A stretch of DNA of 64,000 nt from Methylibium sp965279545 (GCF_965279545.1 NZ_OZ257250.1:3782001-3846000); one strand, 5' to 3'; shown: positions 24,683 through 33,223, counted from the stretch's first letter. Program-made: numbers and translations. Notes: a model not told the origin generated them from the letters alone.

Positions 24683-26136
24683 GCGCGCGCCCGGGCCGCT
24701 CCCTTCGACGCTGCTGCGGGCCGGCGCTGCTGCTCGCGTTCGTGCTGGCGGCCTGGGCCGTCCCGGCACCGGCACAGCCCCGACCGCAGGCCCCGACGCC
24801 GGCGCATAAACCGGGCGCCGCGCCGCAGACGGTATCGCACGGCCTGTTCACCAACGTGCAGGTGTTCCGGCCGGCCGGCGAGGTGACGCAGTTCGTGCTG
24901 CTGCTGTCGGGTGACGACGGCCCGAATGCCGGCGAGCGGCAGCTGGCGCAGGCGATGGCGCGGGCCGGTGCCATGGTGGCGGCCGTGCCGCTGGCACCGT
25001 TCTACCGCCGGCTCGAAGCGCAGGGCGGGGCCTGCCTCTACGCAGCGGGCGCCTTCGAGAACCTGGCCCACCAGGTGCAGGCGATCGACAAGCTGCCGAG
25101 CTACCTCGAGCCCCTGCTGGTCGGCGCGGGTCCGCGCGCGGCCTTCGCCTACGGGGTGCTGGCGCAGGCGCCGGCCGGCACGTTCACGTCGGCGCTGTCG
25201 CTGGACTTCTGCCCGCGCCTGGACGACCGGACGCCGCTGTGCGCCACCAACGCGCTGCGCTGGCAAGCCGCCGCCGACGGCCGGAGCGTCGAGCTGCAAC
25301 CCGCCGCGCAGGCCGCAGCGCCGTGGACCGTGCTGCAGACCGGCGGCGAGACGGCCTGCACTGCCGCGGCGGCGCAGGCCTTCGTGGCGCGCACGCCGCA
25401 GGCCACCTGGACACCGCTGCCGCAGGGCACGGCCGCCGCCGCCGAGGGCGGCATGCCGCCGGGCTTCGAGGCGGCCTATGCGCGCCTGGCCGCCCACCGC
25501 GCGTCGCTCGGCGCACCGCCGGCGCAACTGGCCGACCTGCCCATCGTCGAGCTGCCTTCCAGCGCCGCCGGCACGCGCTTCGCGGTGCTGCTGTCGGGCG
25601 ACGGCGGCTGGGCCGGCATCGACAAGGGCATTGCCGCGGCGCTGGTGAAGCAGGGCGTGCCGGTGGCCGGCTTCGACTCCTTGCGCTACTTCTGGACCGC
25701 GCGCACGCCGGAGGGCCTGGCGGCCGACCTGGACCGGCTGATCCGCTACTACGCCGCGCGCTGGCAGCGCAGCGAGGTCCTCCTCATCGGCTACTCGCAG
25801 GGCGCCGACGTGCTGCCGTTTGCCGTCAACCGCCTGCCGGCCCGCACGCGCGCCGGCGTGCGCCTGACGGCGCTGCTCGGCCCCGGGCAGAAGGCCTCGT
25901 TCGAGTTCCATGTCACCAACTGGATCGGCGCGAGCGGCGAGCGTCCGATCGCCCCCGAGGCCCAGCGGCTGTCGGCCTCGGCCACGCTGTGCATTTACGG
26001 CACCGACGAGCGCGATTCGCTGTGCCCGCAACTGGCGCCCCGGCACGCCCGCACGCTGGCGCTGCCCGGCGGCCACCACTTCGGCGGCGACTACGACGCG
26101 CTGGCGGCGCGCATCCTGGAGTCGGTGCCGCGCTGA
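24679..26136 (+). CDS. acvB: AcvB/VirJ family periplasmic lysyl-PG hydrolase
   Basis: Alpha/beta-hydrolase of the AcvB/VirJ family. In Agrobacterium AcvB hydrolyses lysyl-phosphatidylglycerol made by MprF, keeping the lipid at a tolerable level; the same role is inferred from the operon here. The 485 residues include a signal peptide (about 1-32), an N-terminal VirJ-like half (LLLSGDDGPNAGE) and a C-terminal half repeating the theme (VLLSGDGGWAGIDKG). The latter carries the nucleophile Ser373 in IGYSQGADVLPF and a C-terminal GGHHFGGDY supplying the His (466/467). The duplicated LLSGD block shows the two-domain AcvB layout rather than the single VirJ one. It is translationally coupled to mprF. 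Confidence 0.92.
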   Translation: MSARPGRSLRRCCGPALLLAFVLAAWAVPAPAQPRPQAPTPAHKPGAAPQTVSHGLFTNVQVFRPAGEVTQFVLLLSGDDGPNAGERQLAQAMARAGAMVAAVPLAPFYRRLEAQGGACLYAAGAFENLAHQVQAIDKLPSYLEPLLVGAGPRAAFAYGVLAQAPAGTFTSALSLDFCPRLDDRTPLCATNALRWQAAADGRSVELQPAAQAAAPWTVLQTGGETACTAAAAQAFVARTPQATWTPLPQGTAAAAEGGMPPGFEAAYARLAAHRASLGAPPAQLADLPIVELPSSAAGTRFAVLLSGDGGWAGIDKGIAAALVKQGVPVAGFDSLRYFWTARTPEGLAADLDRLIRYYAARWQRSEVLLIGYSQGADVLPFAVNRLPARTRAGVRLTALLGPGQKASFEFHVTNWIGASGERPIAPEAQRLSASATLCIYGTDERDSLCPQLAPRHARTLALPGGHHFGGDYDALAARILESVPR

Positions 26137-26352
26137 GTGGGTCCGACGCCTTCACTTCACGCGTTGATATCAGCGGTACAAGGCCGCCAGCGTTTCGATC
26201 GGCATGCAAAAGTGGACCGCGGATGCATCCAGGCCGCTGCGGGCCGCGTACACGTATACCGTCGAGGGCCCCGGCCGTACGCCGCGGCGGGCGGCGTCCT
26301 TGCCGCGACCTGACCGCCGTGACCGGCACCTTACCGACTCCATCGCAACCCC

Positions 26353-27252
26353 ATGCCCTCCTCCACCGCCCCGACCGAGGTTCCGGCCGACCGCACCGCG
26401 GGGGCGGTGTCGCTGCCGGTGGCGCGGGGCCGCCGCGCCGCGCGCCCGCGGGCTGCCGTCCGCTTCGTGGCCGGCCTGGTGCTGCTGGCGGGCGTGCTCT
26501 ATACCGCTGCATTGGCGGCGCTGTGGCTGGGGCAGGAGCGGCTGCTGTTCCAGCCGGTCGTGCTGGATCCGGCGCGGCCCTTGTCGACCGAGCCCGACGT
26601 CCACGAACGCGTGGTCGACGTTCCCGGCGCGCGCCTGTCGGTGCTCGAACTGCGGCTTCCCGATCCGAAGGGCGTGGTGTTCTTCCTGCACGGCAACGGC
26701 GGCAATCTCGAGAGCTGGTTCGTGAACACGGCCTTCTACCGGCAGGCGAACTACGACCTGGTGATGCCGGACTACCGCGGCTACGGCAAGAGCACCGGCC
26801 GCATCGACGGGGAATCGCAGTTGCAGGCCGACATGCAGGCGGTCTGGGAGCAGGTGGCGCCCCGCTACCAGGGGCGCCGCGTGGTCTTCTACGGACGTTC
26901 GCTGGGAACGGGCCTCGCCGCGGGGCTGGCGGCGAAGGTCCAGCCGGACCTGACGATCCTGGTCTCGCCCTACCTCAGCATGGTCGCGCTGGCCAGGCAG
27001 CACTACCCCTGGGTGCCGGCGCCGGTGCTGCGCTACCCGTTGCGCACGGACGAGCAGCTGCCGCGCATACGCACCCCGGTGCTGCTGCTCCATGGCGACC
27101 GCGACGAACTGATTCCGCTGGCCCACAGCCAGGCCTTGCTGCCCCTCGCGCCCCGGGCGCGGCTCGTCGTCGTTCCTGGGGCCGGACATGCCGACCTGCA
27201 GGCCTCCGACAGCTACCGGCAGGCGCTGCGCACGGCATTGCAAGACCCGTGA
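26353..27252 (+). CDS. membrane-anchored alpha/beta hydrolase (BEM46/ABHD13-like)
   Basis: A 299-residue serine hydrolase. An N-terminal membrane helix (about 37-58) precedes the fold. The oxyanion-hole motif FLHGNGGN (111-118), nucleophile elbow YGRSLGTG with Ser183, acid residue in HGDRDELIP (Asp251) and His279 (GAGHADLQ) form a complete triad. Relatives are annotated as BEM46-like esterases or peptidases with unknown substrates. It stands alone, 216 bases after acvB, and could belong to the same transcript. Confidence 0.87.
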   Translation: MPSSTAPTEVPADRTAGAVSLPVARGRRAARPRAAVRFVAGLVLLAGVLYTAALAALWLGQERLLFQPVVLDPARPLSTEPDVHERVVDVPGARLSVLELRLPDPKGVVFFLHGNGGNLESWFVNTAFYRQANYDLVMPDYRGYGKSTGRIDGESQLQADMQAVWEQVAPRYQGRRVVFYGRSLGTGLAAGLAAKVQPDLTILVSPYLSMVALARQHYPWVPAPVLRYPLRTDEQLPRIRTPVLLLHGDRDELIPLAHSQALLPLAPRARLVVVPGAGHADLQASDSYRQALRTALQDP

Positions 27253-27567
27253 AGCAGCCCGGATGGGTTCACGGCGCCCCCGTCCGCGCCACGACGAGAA
27301 AGCACGACCACGGTCCGCCTGCATCCAGTCGATCGCGCACTCCGTACTCCAGCCATGAGTCCGGCCTCGTTCAGCCCCGCGGTGCGCACCGCCGCCATGT
27401 CCAGCCTCGCCTGCGCGAGCGGCATCGTGGCGGCCGGCCTTGCAGTGAAAGACCTGCTACTTTCCCGGCCGGCCGCAGACGCCGTCGCGGCCGACGCAGC
27501 GCCCTGCCGGCACGATCTGCCGCGGCCTGAACGCGCAGGGAACGGTCAACAACAAGGCGGAGTTCGG
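27253..27567. other. gap upstream of ECF sigma gene
   Basis: These 315 bases precede the sigma factor. The sigma reading frame is open back to an ATG at 27355, so part may be coding if that start is used, but the added 71 residues are not sigma-like. I found no TGATCC-type (RpoE group) promoter and no other gene. Confidence 0.45.
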
Positions 27568-28215
27568 TTGAATCCATCGTCCCCACCGATCGCAGGCACG
27601 GCGTCCGGGCGTGTCGCGCCTGCCGCTGTCGCCCCCGGCAACGAGGCCGGCGCCGCAGCACGCTGCGAGCGCGACGCCAGGTTGGCGGAACTGCTGTGCC
27701 AGTCGGCAGCCGGAAGCGCCAGCGCCTTCGAGGCTTTCTACGACGCCACTTTCGGCCATGCCCGTGCCCTGGCGCGCCGCATGGTCCGCCCGGCCGATCT
27801 GGACGACCTGCTGGCCGACGCGTTCTTCCAGGCCTGGCGAGAGGCGAGCCGCTTCGACGGCCAGCGCGCCAGCGCGGTGACCTGGCTGCTGGTCATCGTG
27901 CGCAGCCGCGCGCTCGACCTGCTGCGCCGCCAGCGAGCGGCGCGCGAAGTCGAGTCGGTCACGGACGCGGACGAGCTGGCCGGCACCGCGCCCGGCCCCG
28001 ACGAACTGCTGTCCGGCACGCAAGCCGGCACGCAGCTGCATGCCGCACTGGCCGAGCTCTCGCCCGGTGAGCGCTGGGTGCTTGGCCTGGCCTACTACCG
28101 CGACCTGTCGCACAGCGAGATCTCGGCCGTGACGGGCATGGCGCTGGGCACGGTGAAATCGTCCATCCGGCGGGCGCAGGAAAAGCTCCGCAAGCATTTC
28201 GTTCCCGAAGCATGA
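27568..28215 (+). CDS. ECF-type RNA polymerase sigma factor
   Basis: A 215-residue extracytoplasmic-function sigma factor. Region 2 covers about residues 53-122 (ASAFEAFYDATFGHARALA, then DDLLADAFFQAW and RALDLLRRQR) and region 4 about 157-210 (LSPGERWVLGLAYYRDLSHS, GMALGTVKSSIRRAQEKL). I favour a TTG start at 27568 (NPSSPPIAG) because AAGGCGGAG lies about 6 bases upstream and the length then fits the family; an ATG at 27355 is the alternative. The cupin protein 10 bases downstream makes this a ChrR-type regulated sigma, like Rhodobacter RpoE, which responds to singlet oxygen. Candidate targets in the window are the FAD oxidase/DUF1365/CFA operon. Confidence 0.9.
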   Translation: MNPSSPPIAGTASGRVAPAAVAPGNEAGAAARCERDARLAELLCQSAAGSASAFEAFYDATFGHARALARRMVRPADLDDLLADAFFQAWREASRFDGQRASAVTWLLVIVRSRALDLLRRQRAAREVESVTDADELAGTAPGPDELLSGTQAGTQLHAALAELSPGERWVLGLAYYRDLSHSEISAVTGMALGTVKSSIRRAQEKLRKHFVPEA

Positions 28216-28225
28216 AGTCATCCCG

Positions 28226-28702
28226 ATGAGCGACACCCCCCGCCCCTTCGACGACCAGCCGCTGGACAGCGACACGCTGGACGCCCTCACCGCGGCCGCG
28301 GCGGCCGAGCCGGTGCCGGGCGGCGTGGCGGCGCGGATCAAGCACCGCCTGCTCGGGCGCATGGCCCAGGGCGAGGCCCGGCACGTCACCGTGCAGGCGG
28401 CAGACGGCGCCTGGCAGGCTTTCCAGGAGGGGGTGCAGATCAAGGTGTTGCACGAGGCCGATGGCGTCATGTCCTACCTGCTGCGGCTTCGCGCCGGGGC
28501 CGTGCTGCCGGCGCACCGCCACCCGACCGACGAAGAGTGCGTGGTGCTCGAAGGCTCGCTGCGCATCGGCAACGCGCTGGTGCTGCACGCCGGCGGGTTC
28601 CACCTTGCGCGGCAGGATGCCTTGCACGCCGCGATCACGACCGACACCGGCGCCACGATCTACCTGCGCGGCGCCTCGCCTCACCCCGGCTGCCTGGTGT
28701 GA
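28226..28702 (+). CDS. ChrR-like cupin protein (candidate anti-sigma factor)
   Basis: A 158-residue protein of the ChrR cupin family, encoded 10 bases after the ECF sigma gene. The C-terminal cupin has the metal pattern His97-x-His99-x3-Glu103 (HRHPTDEECVVLEG) and a later His126 (AGGFHLARQD), matching the zinc site of the ChrR cupin domain. The N-terminal about 50 residues contain only AARIKHRLLGRMA, which resembles the tail of a ChrR anti-sigma domain. The zinc-binding HxxxCxxC helix of classical ChrR is absent. Either this short N-terminus still binds the sigma factor, or the protein acts only as a sensor. Both are inference. Confidence 0.82.
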   Translation: MSDTPRPFDDQPLDSDTLDALTAAAAAEPVPGGVAARIKHRLLGRMAQGEARHVTVQAADGAWQAFQEGVQIKVLHEADGVMSYLLRLRAGAVLPAHRHPTDEECVVLEGSLRIGNALVLHAGGFHLARQDALHAAITTDTGATIYLRGASPHPGCLV

Positions 28703-28711
28703 GACCGGGCG

Positions 28712-29215
28712 TCATCGCGGCGCAATGCGCCGCACCCCGAGACGCTGCGCCAGCCCGCGCTCGCCGGCCCGCATCACGCTCTCGTGGCTCCAGGCGAACA
28801 CCGGCGCGAGCAGCGGTGCGAGCCAGCGCATCCAGGGCCGGGTGACGTCCACGCGCCAGGTGTAGTCGACCCGCGTGGTGTCGCCCACGGGCTGCAGCTC
28901 CCACAGCCCTTCGCCTTGCAGCTGGCCGTCGACGCGTCCGCGCAGGCGCCGCTGCGGGACGAGTTCGACGATCTCGACATCGATCTCCATCGCGTAGCGA
29001 AACCGGCTGACCCAGACGAAGCGGCGCACCGCGCCGAGCCCTTGCGCGTCACCCGCCCGGCGCAGTTCGACGCGCCTGGCGTAGGGCCACCACTGCGGCC
29101 ACGACTGCGGCTCGGACAAGGCCTGCCACACGGCGGCCACCGGCGCATCGAGGTGCCAGTGGCTGAGCAGTTCGAAGCGTTGCGCGGCGGGGTGGGGCAT
29201 CGTCATCGGGTTCAT
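28712..29215 (-). CDS. SRPBCC (START/Bet v1-like) family protein
   Basis: A 167-residue protein with the helix-grip fold typical of polyketide-cyclase/START-like proteins. It opens with FELLSHWHLDAPVAAVWQAL, followed by WPQWWPYARRVELR, a pattern seen in the SRPBCC family, which binds hydrophobic ligands. The start is the ATG at 29215 (MNPMTMPHP). It is convergent with the sigma/cupin pair, 9 bases apart. Genes of this kind are found in ChrR/RpoE regulons and near CFA synthase clusters, which fits a lipid link, but ligand and role are unknown. Confidence 0.8.
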   Translation of the reverse strand: MNPMTMPHPAAQRFELLSHWHLDAPVAAVWQALSEPQSWPQWWPYARRVELRRAGDAQGLGAVRRFVWVSRFRYAMEIDVEIVELVPQRRLRGRVDGQLQGEGLWELQPVGDTTRVDYTWRVDVTRPWMRWLAPLLAPVFAWSHESVMRAGERGLAQRLGVRRIAPR

Positions 29216-29293
29216 GGGGTTCTCCGCTCGTGACACAGGCCTGTCTACGGGGCGCGGGGCGATCTGGATGCGCTGCCGGCTAGCGCAACACAG

Positions 29294-29345
29294 CGAGCCG
29301 AAGGACGCCGGCCGATTTGATGCGGGGGAGCGCGACGTGGTATCA
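29294..29345. repeat. dispersed intergenic repeat, copy near 29.3 kb
   Basis: This stretch begins CGAGCCGAAGGACGC and ends GTGGTATCA. It aligns over about 51 bases with 62000-62050, which begins with the same 15 bases and ends TTGGTATCA, with one single-base gap and scattered substitutions. Both lie outside coding sequence except that the 62-kb copy ends in a stop codon. Confidence 0.75.
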
Positions 29346-29435
29346 AGAAGCGGCGCGGCGTGTCGATAGAACGTTGGGCCGCGGAAGCCTCGAAGTCGAG
29401 GCGGCGCGCAATCCGGCCGGCCCACAGGAGCCTGA

Positions 29436-29492
29436 ATGAACCAACCCGAACCTCGAGTCCAGGCGTGCGCTCGCGGGAAGCCCTGCCCATGA
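29436..29492 (+). CDS. possible 18-residue upstream ORF of the hybrid kinase
   Basis: An ACAGGAG site 5 bases upstream of the ATG at 29436 leads into MNQPEPRVQACARGKPCP and a TGA that overlaps the ATG of the histidine kinase (ATGA). The kinase start itself has no good ribosome-binding site, so the small frame may serve to bring ribosomes to it by coupling. No homology is known. It could be chance. Confidence 0.35.
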   Translation: MNQPEPRVQACARGKPCP

Positions 29493-31147
29493 AGCCGCTG
29501 GTCGAAGCGCTGGAGCGGCGGCTCGCGCTCGAGCGTGCCGCGCGCAAGGCGTCGGAGGTGCTGCTGGGGCAACGCGAAGCGCAGCTGGCGGAGGCCGCCG
29601 AGCGCGTGCAGGCGATACTCGTCGAGCAGGATCAGACGATCCGGCTGCGGACCGAGGAACTCCGGCGCGCGCGCGACGAGGCGGTGGCGGCGAGCAGTGC
29701 CAAGAGCGCTTTCCTCGCCAACATGAGCCACGAGATTCGCACGCCGCTGACCTCGATCATCGGGTTTGCCGAGCTGCTGCTGCAGCCGGGAGACGGCGCG
29801 GTGGATCCGCGCGAGTCGCTGCAGACCATCATCCGCAACGGCCGGCATCTGCTCGAGGTCATCAGCGACATCCTGGACCTGGCGAAGATCGAGACGCAGC
29901 AGGTCGACCTGGAACATATCGACCTGCCGCTGCCGGTGCTGCTGCGGGACCTGACGGCGCTGGTGTCGAGCCGCGCCGAGGAGCGCGCTCTCGAGTTCCG
30001 CGTGCTGCCCCACTTTCCGCTGCCGCCCGGCCTGTGCACGGACCCCGTGCGGCTCAAGCAGATCCTCCTCAACTTCTGCAGCAACGCGATCAAGTTCACG
30101 CCGCGCGGCAGCGTGACCCTGGAGCTGCGCTACCTGCCCGAGCGGCCCGCGCTGCGCTTCAGCGTGGTCGATACCGGCATCGGCATGACGCCGGCTCAGA
30201 TCGAACGGCTGTTCCAGCCGTTCGTGCAGGCCGACATCTCGACGACACGCAAGTTCGGTGGCACCGGGCTCGGCCTGTACATCTCGAGCCAGCTCGCGAC
30301 CCTGCTCGGCGGAACACTGAGCGTCCAGAGCGAACCGGGCCATGGCAGCCGCTTCCATCTGGAGCTGCCGCTGGCCGCTGCGGTGCCGCCCGCCGAGCTC
30401 CTGACGATGGAGGGCGACCTGGTCGACTACGGGCGCGCCGACTTCGCGGTCACGTCGATCTCGATTCCCGACCTGGCGGGCCGCGTGCTGCTGGCCGAGG
30501 ACGGGGTCGACAACCAGCGCTTGCTGACCGCTTTCCTGCGTCAGGCCGGCATCACGGTGACGGTGGTCGGCAACGGCCGCGAAGCGGTGGAGACCGCATT
30601 GCGGCAGGACTTCGATCTGATCCTGATGGACGTCCAGATGCCGGTGATGGACGGCATTGCCGCAACCCAGATGCTGCGTGCCGCGGGTTACCGCCGGCCG
30701 ATCATTGCGCTCACCGCCAACGTCATGAAGTCGGACATCCAGCGTTACCGCGAGGCGGGTTGTGACCAGGTGCTGGCCAAGCCGGTGGACCGCGAGGTGT
30801 TCTACGAGGTCGTGGCCCGGCACCTGCTGGCCGCCGACGCCGCGACGGGCGAGCCGGACGATCCGGACTTCCTGCGCGAGATGGCCGAGCTGAAGGCGGC
30901 GTTCGTTGCCGGCCTGCCGGGCCAGATCGATGCGATCCGCGCCGCGCTTCGGAGCGCGGACTGGCCGGCCCTGACGTCACTGATGCACACGCTCAAGGGG
31001 ACGGCTGGCTCCTACGGTTTCGGCCGCTTGACCGACCTGGCCGCCGAGGTCGAGACGGAACTGCGCGCCACGCGGACGGTCCGGGCGGCCGTGATGTGCG
31101 AAGGTCTGCTGCTCGAGGCGGTCGGTGCGCACCGCCGGGCACATTGA
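29489..31147 (+). CDS. hybrid histidine kinase (HisKA-HATPase-REC-HPt)
   Basis: A 552-residue phosphorelay protein with no membrane helices. An N-terminal coiled coil (about 1-75) precedes the dimerisation domain with His81 (SAFLANMSHEIRTPL). The ATPase domain follows with Asn199 (NFCSNAIKF), DTGIGM and FGGTGLGLYIS, then a receiver with Asp381 (ILMDVQMPVMDG) and a C-terminal HPt domain with His500 (LMHTLKGTAGSYGF). The full four-step relay is thus within one chain. The start is the ATG at 29489; the frame is open upstream to 29360. The lone receiver gene follows 7 bases later and is the likely output partner. The signal is unknown and must be cytoplasmic. Confidence 0.93.
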   Translation: MKPLVEALERRLALERAARKASEVLLGQREAQLAEAAERVQAILVEQDQTIRLRTEELRRARDEAVAASSAKSAFLANMSHEIRTPLTSIIGFAELLLQPGDGAVDPRESLQTIIRNGRHLLEVISDILDLAKIETQQVDLEHIDLPLPVLLRDLTALVSSRAEERALEFRVLPHFPLPPGLCTDPVRLKQILLNFCSNAIKFTPRGSVTLELRYLPERPALRFSVVDTGIGMTPAQIERLFQPFVQADISTTRKFGGTGLGLYISSQLATLLGGTLSVQSEPGHGSRFHLELPLAAAVPPAELLTMEGDLVDYGRADFAVTSISIPDLAGRVLLAEDGVDNQRLLTAFLRQAGITVTVVGNGREAVETALRQDFDLILMDVQMPVMDGIAATQMLRAAGYRRPIIALTANVMKSDIQRYREAGCDQVLAKPVDREVFYEVVARHLLAADAATGEPDDPDFLREMAELKAAFVAGLPGQIDAIRAALRSADWPALTSLMHTLKGTAGSYGFGRLTDLAAEVETELRATRTVRAAVMCEGLLLEAVGAHRRAH

Positions 31148-31154
31148 GCAAGGG

Positions 31155-31580
31155 ATGAACATGAGCAGCGAGACCGGGCAGGCGCGACGCAAGATCCTGA
31201 TCGCCGACGACGCCTTCGACAGCCGCCAGTTGCTGTCGCGCCTGCTGCGGCAGTTCGTGGACGCCGACATTCACGAGGCGCGCAACGGCTTGATGGCCAG
31301 CCAGGAGTACCGGATGACGCGGCCGCAGCTGGTCTTTCTCGACATCGACATGCCGGAGCGCGACGGCATGGAGGTGCTCAAGGAGATCCGCCAGGAGGAT
31401 CCCAAGGCCTTCGTCGTGATGGTGACGGGCTTCAGCGCCGTCGAGAAGGTGCAGGAGGCGATCGCGCTCGGCGTGGGTGGCTTCGTGGTCAAGCCCTACA
31501 GTGCGCAGCGCATCCTCGACGTGCTGCGCAAGTACGTGGCCGAGACCGGGGACGCGGAGCTGCTGCTGCGCGGCGAGTGA
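31155..31580 (+). CDS. single-domain response regulator
   Basis: A 141-residue receiver-only protein of the CheY type. The acidic pocket is ADDA (18-19), the phospho-acceptor is Asp63 (FLDIDMPERDG), and the conserved Thr and Lys lie in MVTGFSA and VVKPYSA. The start is the ATG at 31155 (MNMSSETG). It follows the hybrid kinase by 7 bases and has no output domain, so it probably docks on another protein, such as one of the c-di-GMP enzymes nearby. Confidence 0.9.
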   Translation: MNMSSETGQARRKILIADDAFDSRQLLSRLLRQFVDADIHEARNGLMASQEYRMTRPQLVFLDIDMPERDGMEVLKEIRQEDPKAFVVMVTGFSAVEKVQEAIALGVGGFVVKPYSAQRILDVLRKYVAETGDAELLLRGE

Positions 31581-31608
31581 GCCCGGCACCGCGGCCCCGG
31601 GCCTGGTG

Positions 31609-32868
31609 CTAGCCGGCAGGAAGCTCGAAGCGCAGCTCGTCGAGCTGGCGCAGCCAGCCGAGGGCCTGATCGGCCGGCATCGGGCGCGACACCAGATAGC
31701 CCTGAATCAGCGTGCAACCGGCGCGCGTGACGAATTCGAGCTCGCGCGCCGTCTCGACCCCCTCGGCGACCACGTGCAGGCCGAGTGCCGCGCCCAGTTG
31801 GGCGCAGGCATGAACGATGGCCTGCTTGCCGCTGTCGTTCTCGATGTCGGTGACGAAGGCACGTTCGATCTTGAGCTCGGAGAAGGGAATGCGCGAGAGC
31901 TGGAACAGGCTGGAGTACGCAGTGCCGAAGTCGTCGATCGCCAGGTTGAAGCCGAGCATGCGGATGCGACCGGTGTTCTCGATCACCGAGGACAGGTCCG
32001 CCATCGCGTCGGTCTCGGTGATCTCGATCGTGATCCAGCTCGGATCGAGCTGCACGTGCTCCACCGCCGCCGCCAGCTCCTGGCAGAAGTCCAGGTTGGA
32101 CAGCGACTGCATCGACACGTTGATCGACGCGCTGATCGCCATGCCGTCGGCCAGGCAGGCAGCGACGAAGTCGACCGTCTGCTTGGCCATGCGCAGCGTC
32201 GCCTGGTCCAGCAGGTTGTGGCGGGCGAGCGCCGATACCAGCCGGTCCGGCATGATCAGCGCGCCGTCGGCATCGTGCGCGCGCATCAGGGCTTCGAAGC
32301 CCACGATCTCGCGGCTGCTGACGCGCAGCTTCGGCTGCATCCAGGGGAACAGCGCGCCCCGATCGAAAAGCGACAGCAGCTCGTCACGCCCGAGTTCGGG
32401 TGCGACCTGCCGCGGTGCACGGGCCGCGGGCCGCCGGTAGCTCGACACGCTGCGCGCGATGCTCGCGGCGTCGACCGGCTGCTCCGCGACCCCGGCCATC
32501 GGCAAGCCGCAGGCGCTGGCCAAGGCCGCCGCGGCCCGGATGACGGCGCGTTGCTGACGGCTCGCGATGAACATGGCCGGCGGACGGGCGCTGCGGGCCA
32601 GGGCGCGCATCAGCTGGAAGCCGTCGCCGTCATCGAAGCGCAGTGCGGTGACGACCAGTTCGGGGGCTTCGCCGCGCAGGGTCAACAGCCGTTGCGCGCT
32701 CGTCAGGTCGTGCACGACGGCGCCGATCTGCCAGCCCTCGGCCTGCATCGCGGCGGCGATCGAATGCGCTTCGGCACGGTCGCCCACCACGATCCAGGCG
32801 CGGCGCGCGGCCGGCACGCCGGTGTGCGCCGCGGGCCGCGGCACCGCAAGGACGGCATCAGAAGGCAT
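31609..32868 (-). CDS. degenerate receiver-EAL phosphodiesterase
   Basis: A 419-residue protein. The N-terminal about 140 residues have a receiver-like fold but lack the phospho-Asp (the position reads VVTALRFDDGDG), so it should not be phosphorylated there. The EAL domain starts at Glu192 (VGFEALMRAH) and keeps SINVSMQSL, ITIEITETD, IDDFGTAYSSL and VVAEGVET. It is therefore probably an active c-di-GMP phosphodiesterase. Its start overlaps the end of the receiver gene at 32858-33223 by 11 bases, so the two are cotranscribed and probably interact. Convergent with the kinase operon. Confidence 0.9.
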   Translation of the reverse strand: MPSDAVLAVPRPAAHTGVPAARRAWIVVGDRAEAHSIAAAMQAEGWQIGAVVHDLTSAQRLLTLRGEAPELVVTALRFDDGDGFQLMRALARSARPPAMFIASRQQRAVIRAAAALASACGLPMAGVAEQPVDAASIARSVSSYRRPAARAPRQVAPELGRDELLSLFDRGALFPWMQPKLRVSSREIVGFEALMRAHDADGALIMPDRLVSALARHNLLDQATLRMAKQTVDFVAACLADGMAISASINVSMQSLSNLDFCQELAAAVEHVQLDPSWITIEITETDAMADLSSVIENTGRIRMLGFNLAIDDFGTAYSSLFQLSRIPFSELKIERAFVTDIENDSGKQAIVHACAQLGAALGLHVVAEGVETARELEFVTRAGCTLIQGYLVSRPMPADQALGWLRQLDELRFELPAG

Positions 32869-33223
32869 CGCAGAGCTCCTTCACGTCGTGGAACGAGATC
32901 GGCTTGATCAGCAGCCCGGTGAACCCGGCCGCCAGGATGCGTGCCTTCTCCTCGGGCATGCTGTGCGCGGTGTAGGCGACGATCGGCAGGCCGGCAAGCC
33001 CCAGTTCCTCGCGCACGCTGCGGCACACCTGCTCGCCGCTCATCTTCGGCATGCGAAGGTCGAGCAGCATCATGTCGAAGCGGCGATCGCGCAGCAGCGC
33101 GAGCGCCGCTGCGCCGCTGTCGGCCACTTCGGTGGTCCAGCCCAGCCGCTTGAGGAAGACCGCGACGAGCCGGCTGTTGAGCTGGTTGTCGTCGACCACC
33201 AGTGCGTGCCGGGTTTCATTCAT
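32858..33223 (-). CDS. single-domain response regulator
   Basis: A 121-residue receiver. It carries VVDDNQLNSRLV, the phospho-acceptor Asp55 (MLLDLRMPKMSG), YTAHS and LIKPISF. There is no output domain. It overlaps the downstream receiver-EAL gene by 11 bases, a tight coupling that suggests a stoichiometric partner for the EAL protein, whose own receiver domain has lost the phospho-site. Confidence 0.92.
   Translation of the reverse strand: MNETRHALVVDDNQLNSRLVAVFLKRLGWTTEVADSGAAALALLRDRRFDMMLLDLRMPKMSGEQVCRSVREELGLAGLPIVAYTAHSMPEEKARILAAGFTGLLIKPISFHDVKELCDAF

Noticed and set aside
27355..27567. N-terminal extension of the ECF sigma factor from the ATG at 27355
   Set aside because: Adds 71 residues unlike sigma factors, while a TTG at 27568 has a ribosome-binding site and gives the usual length. 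The issue is not settled.
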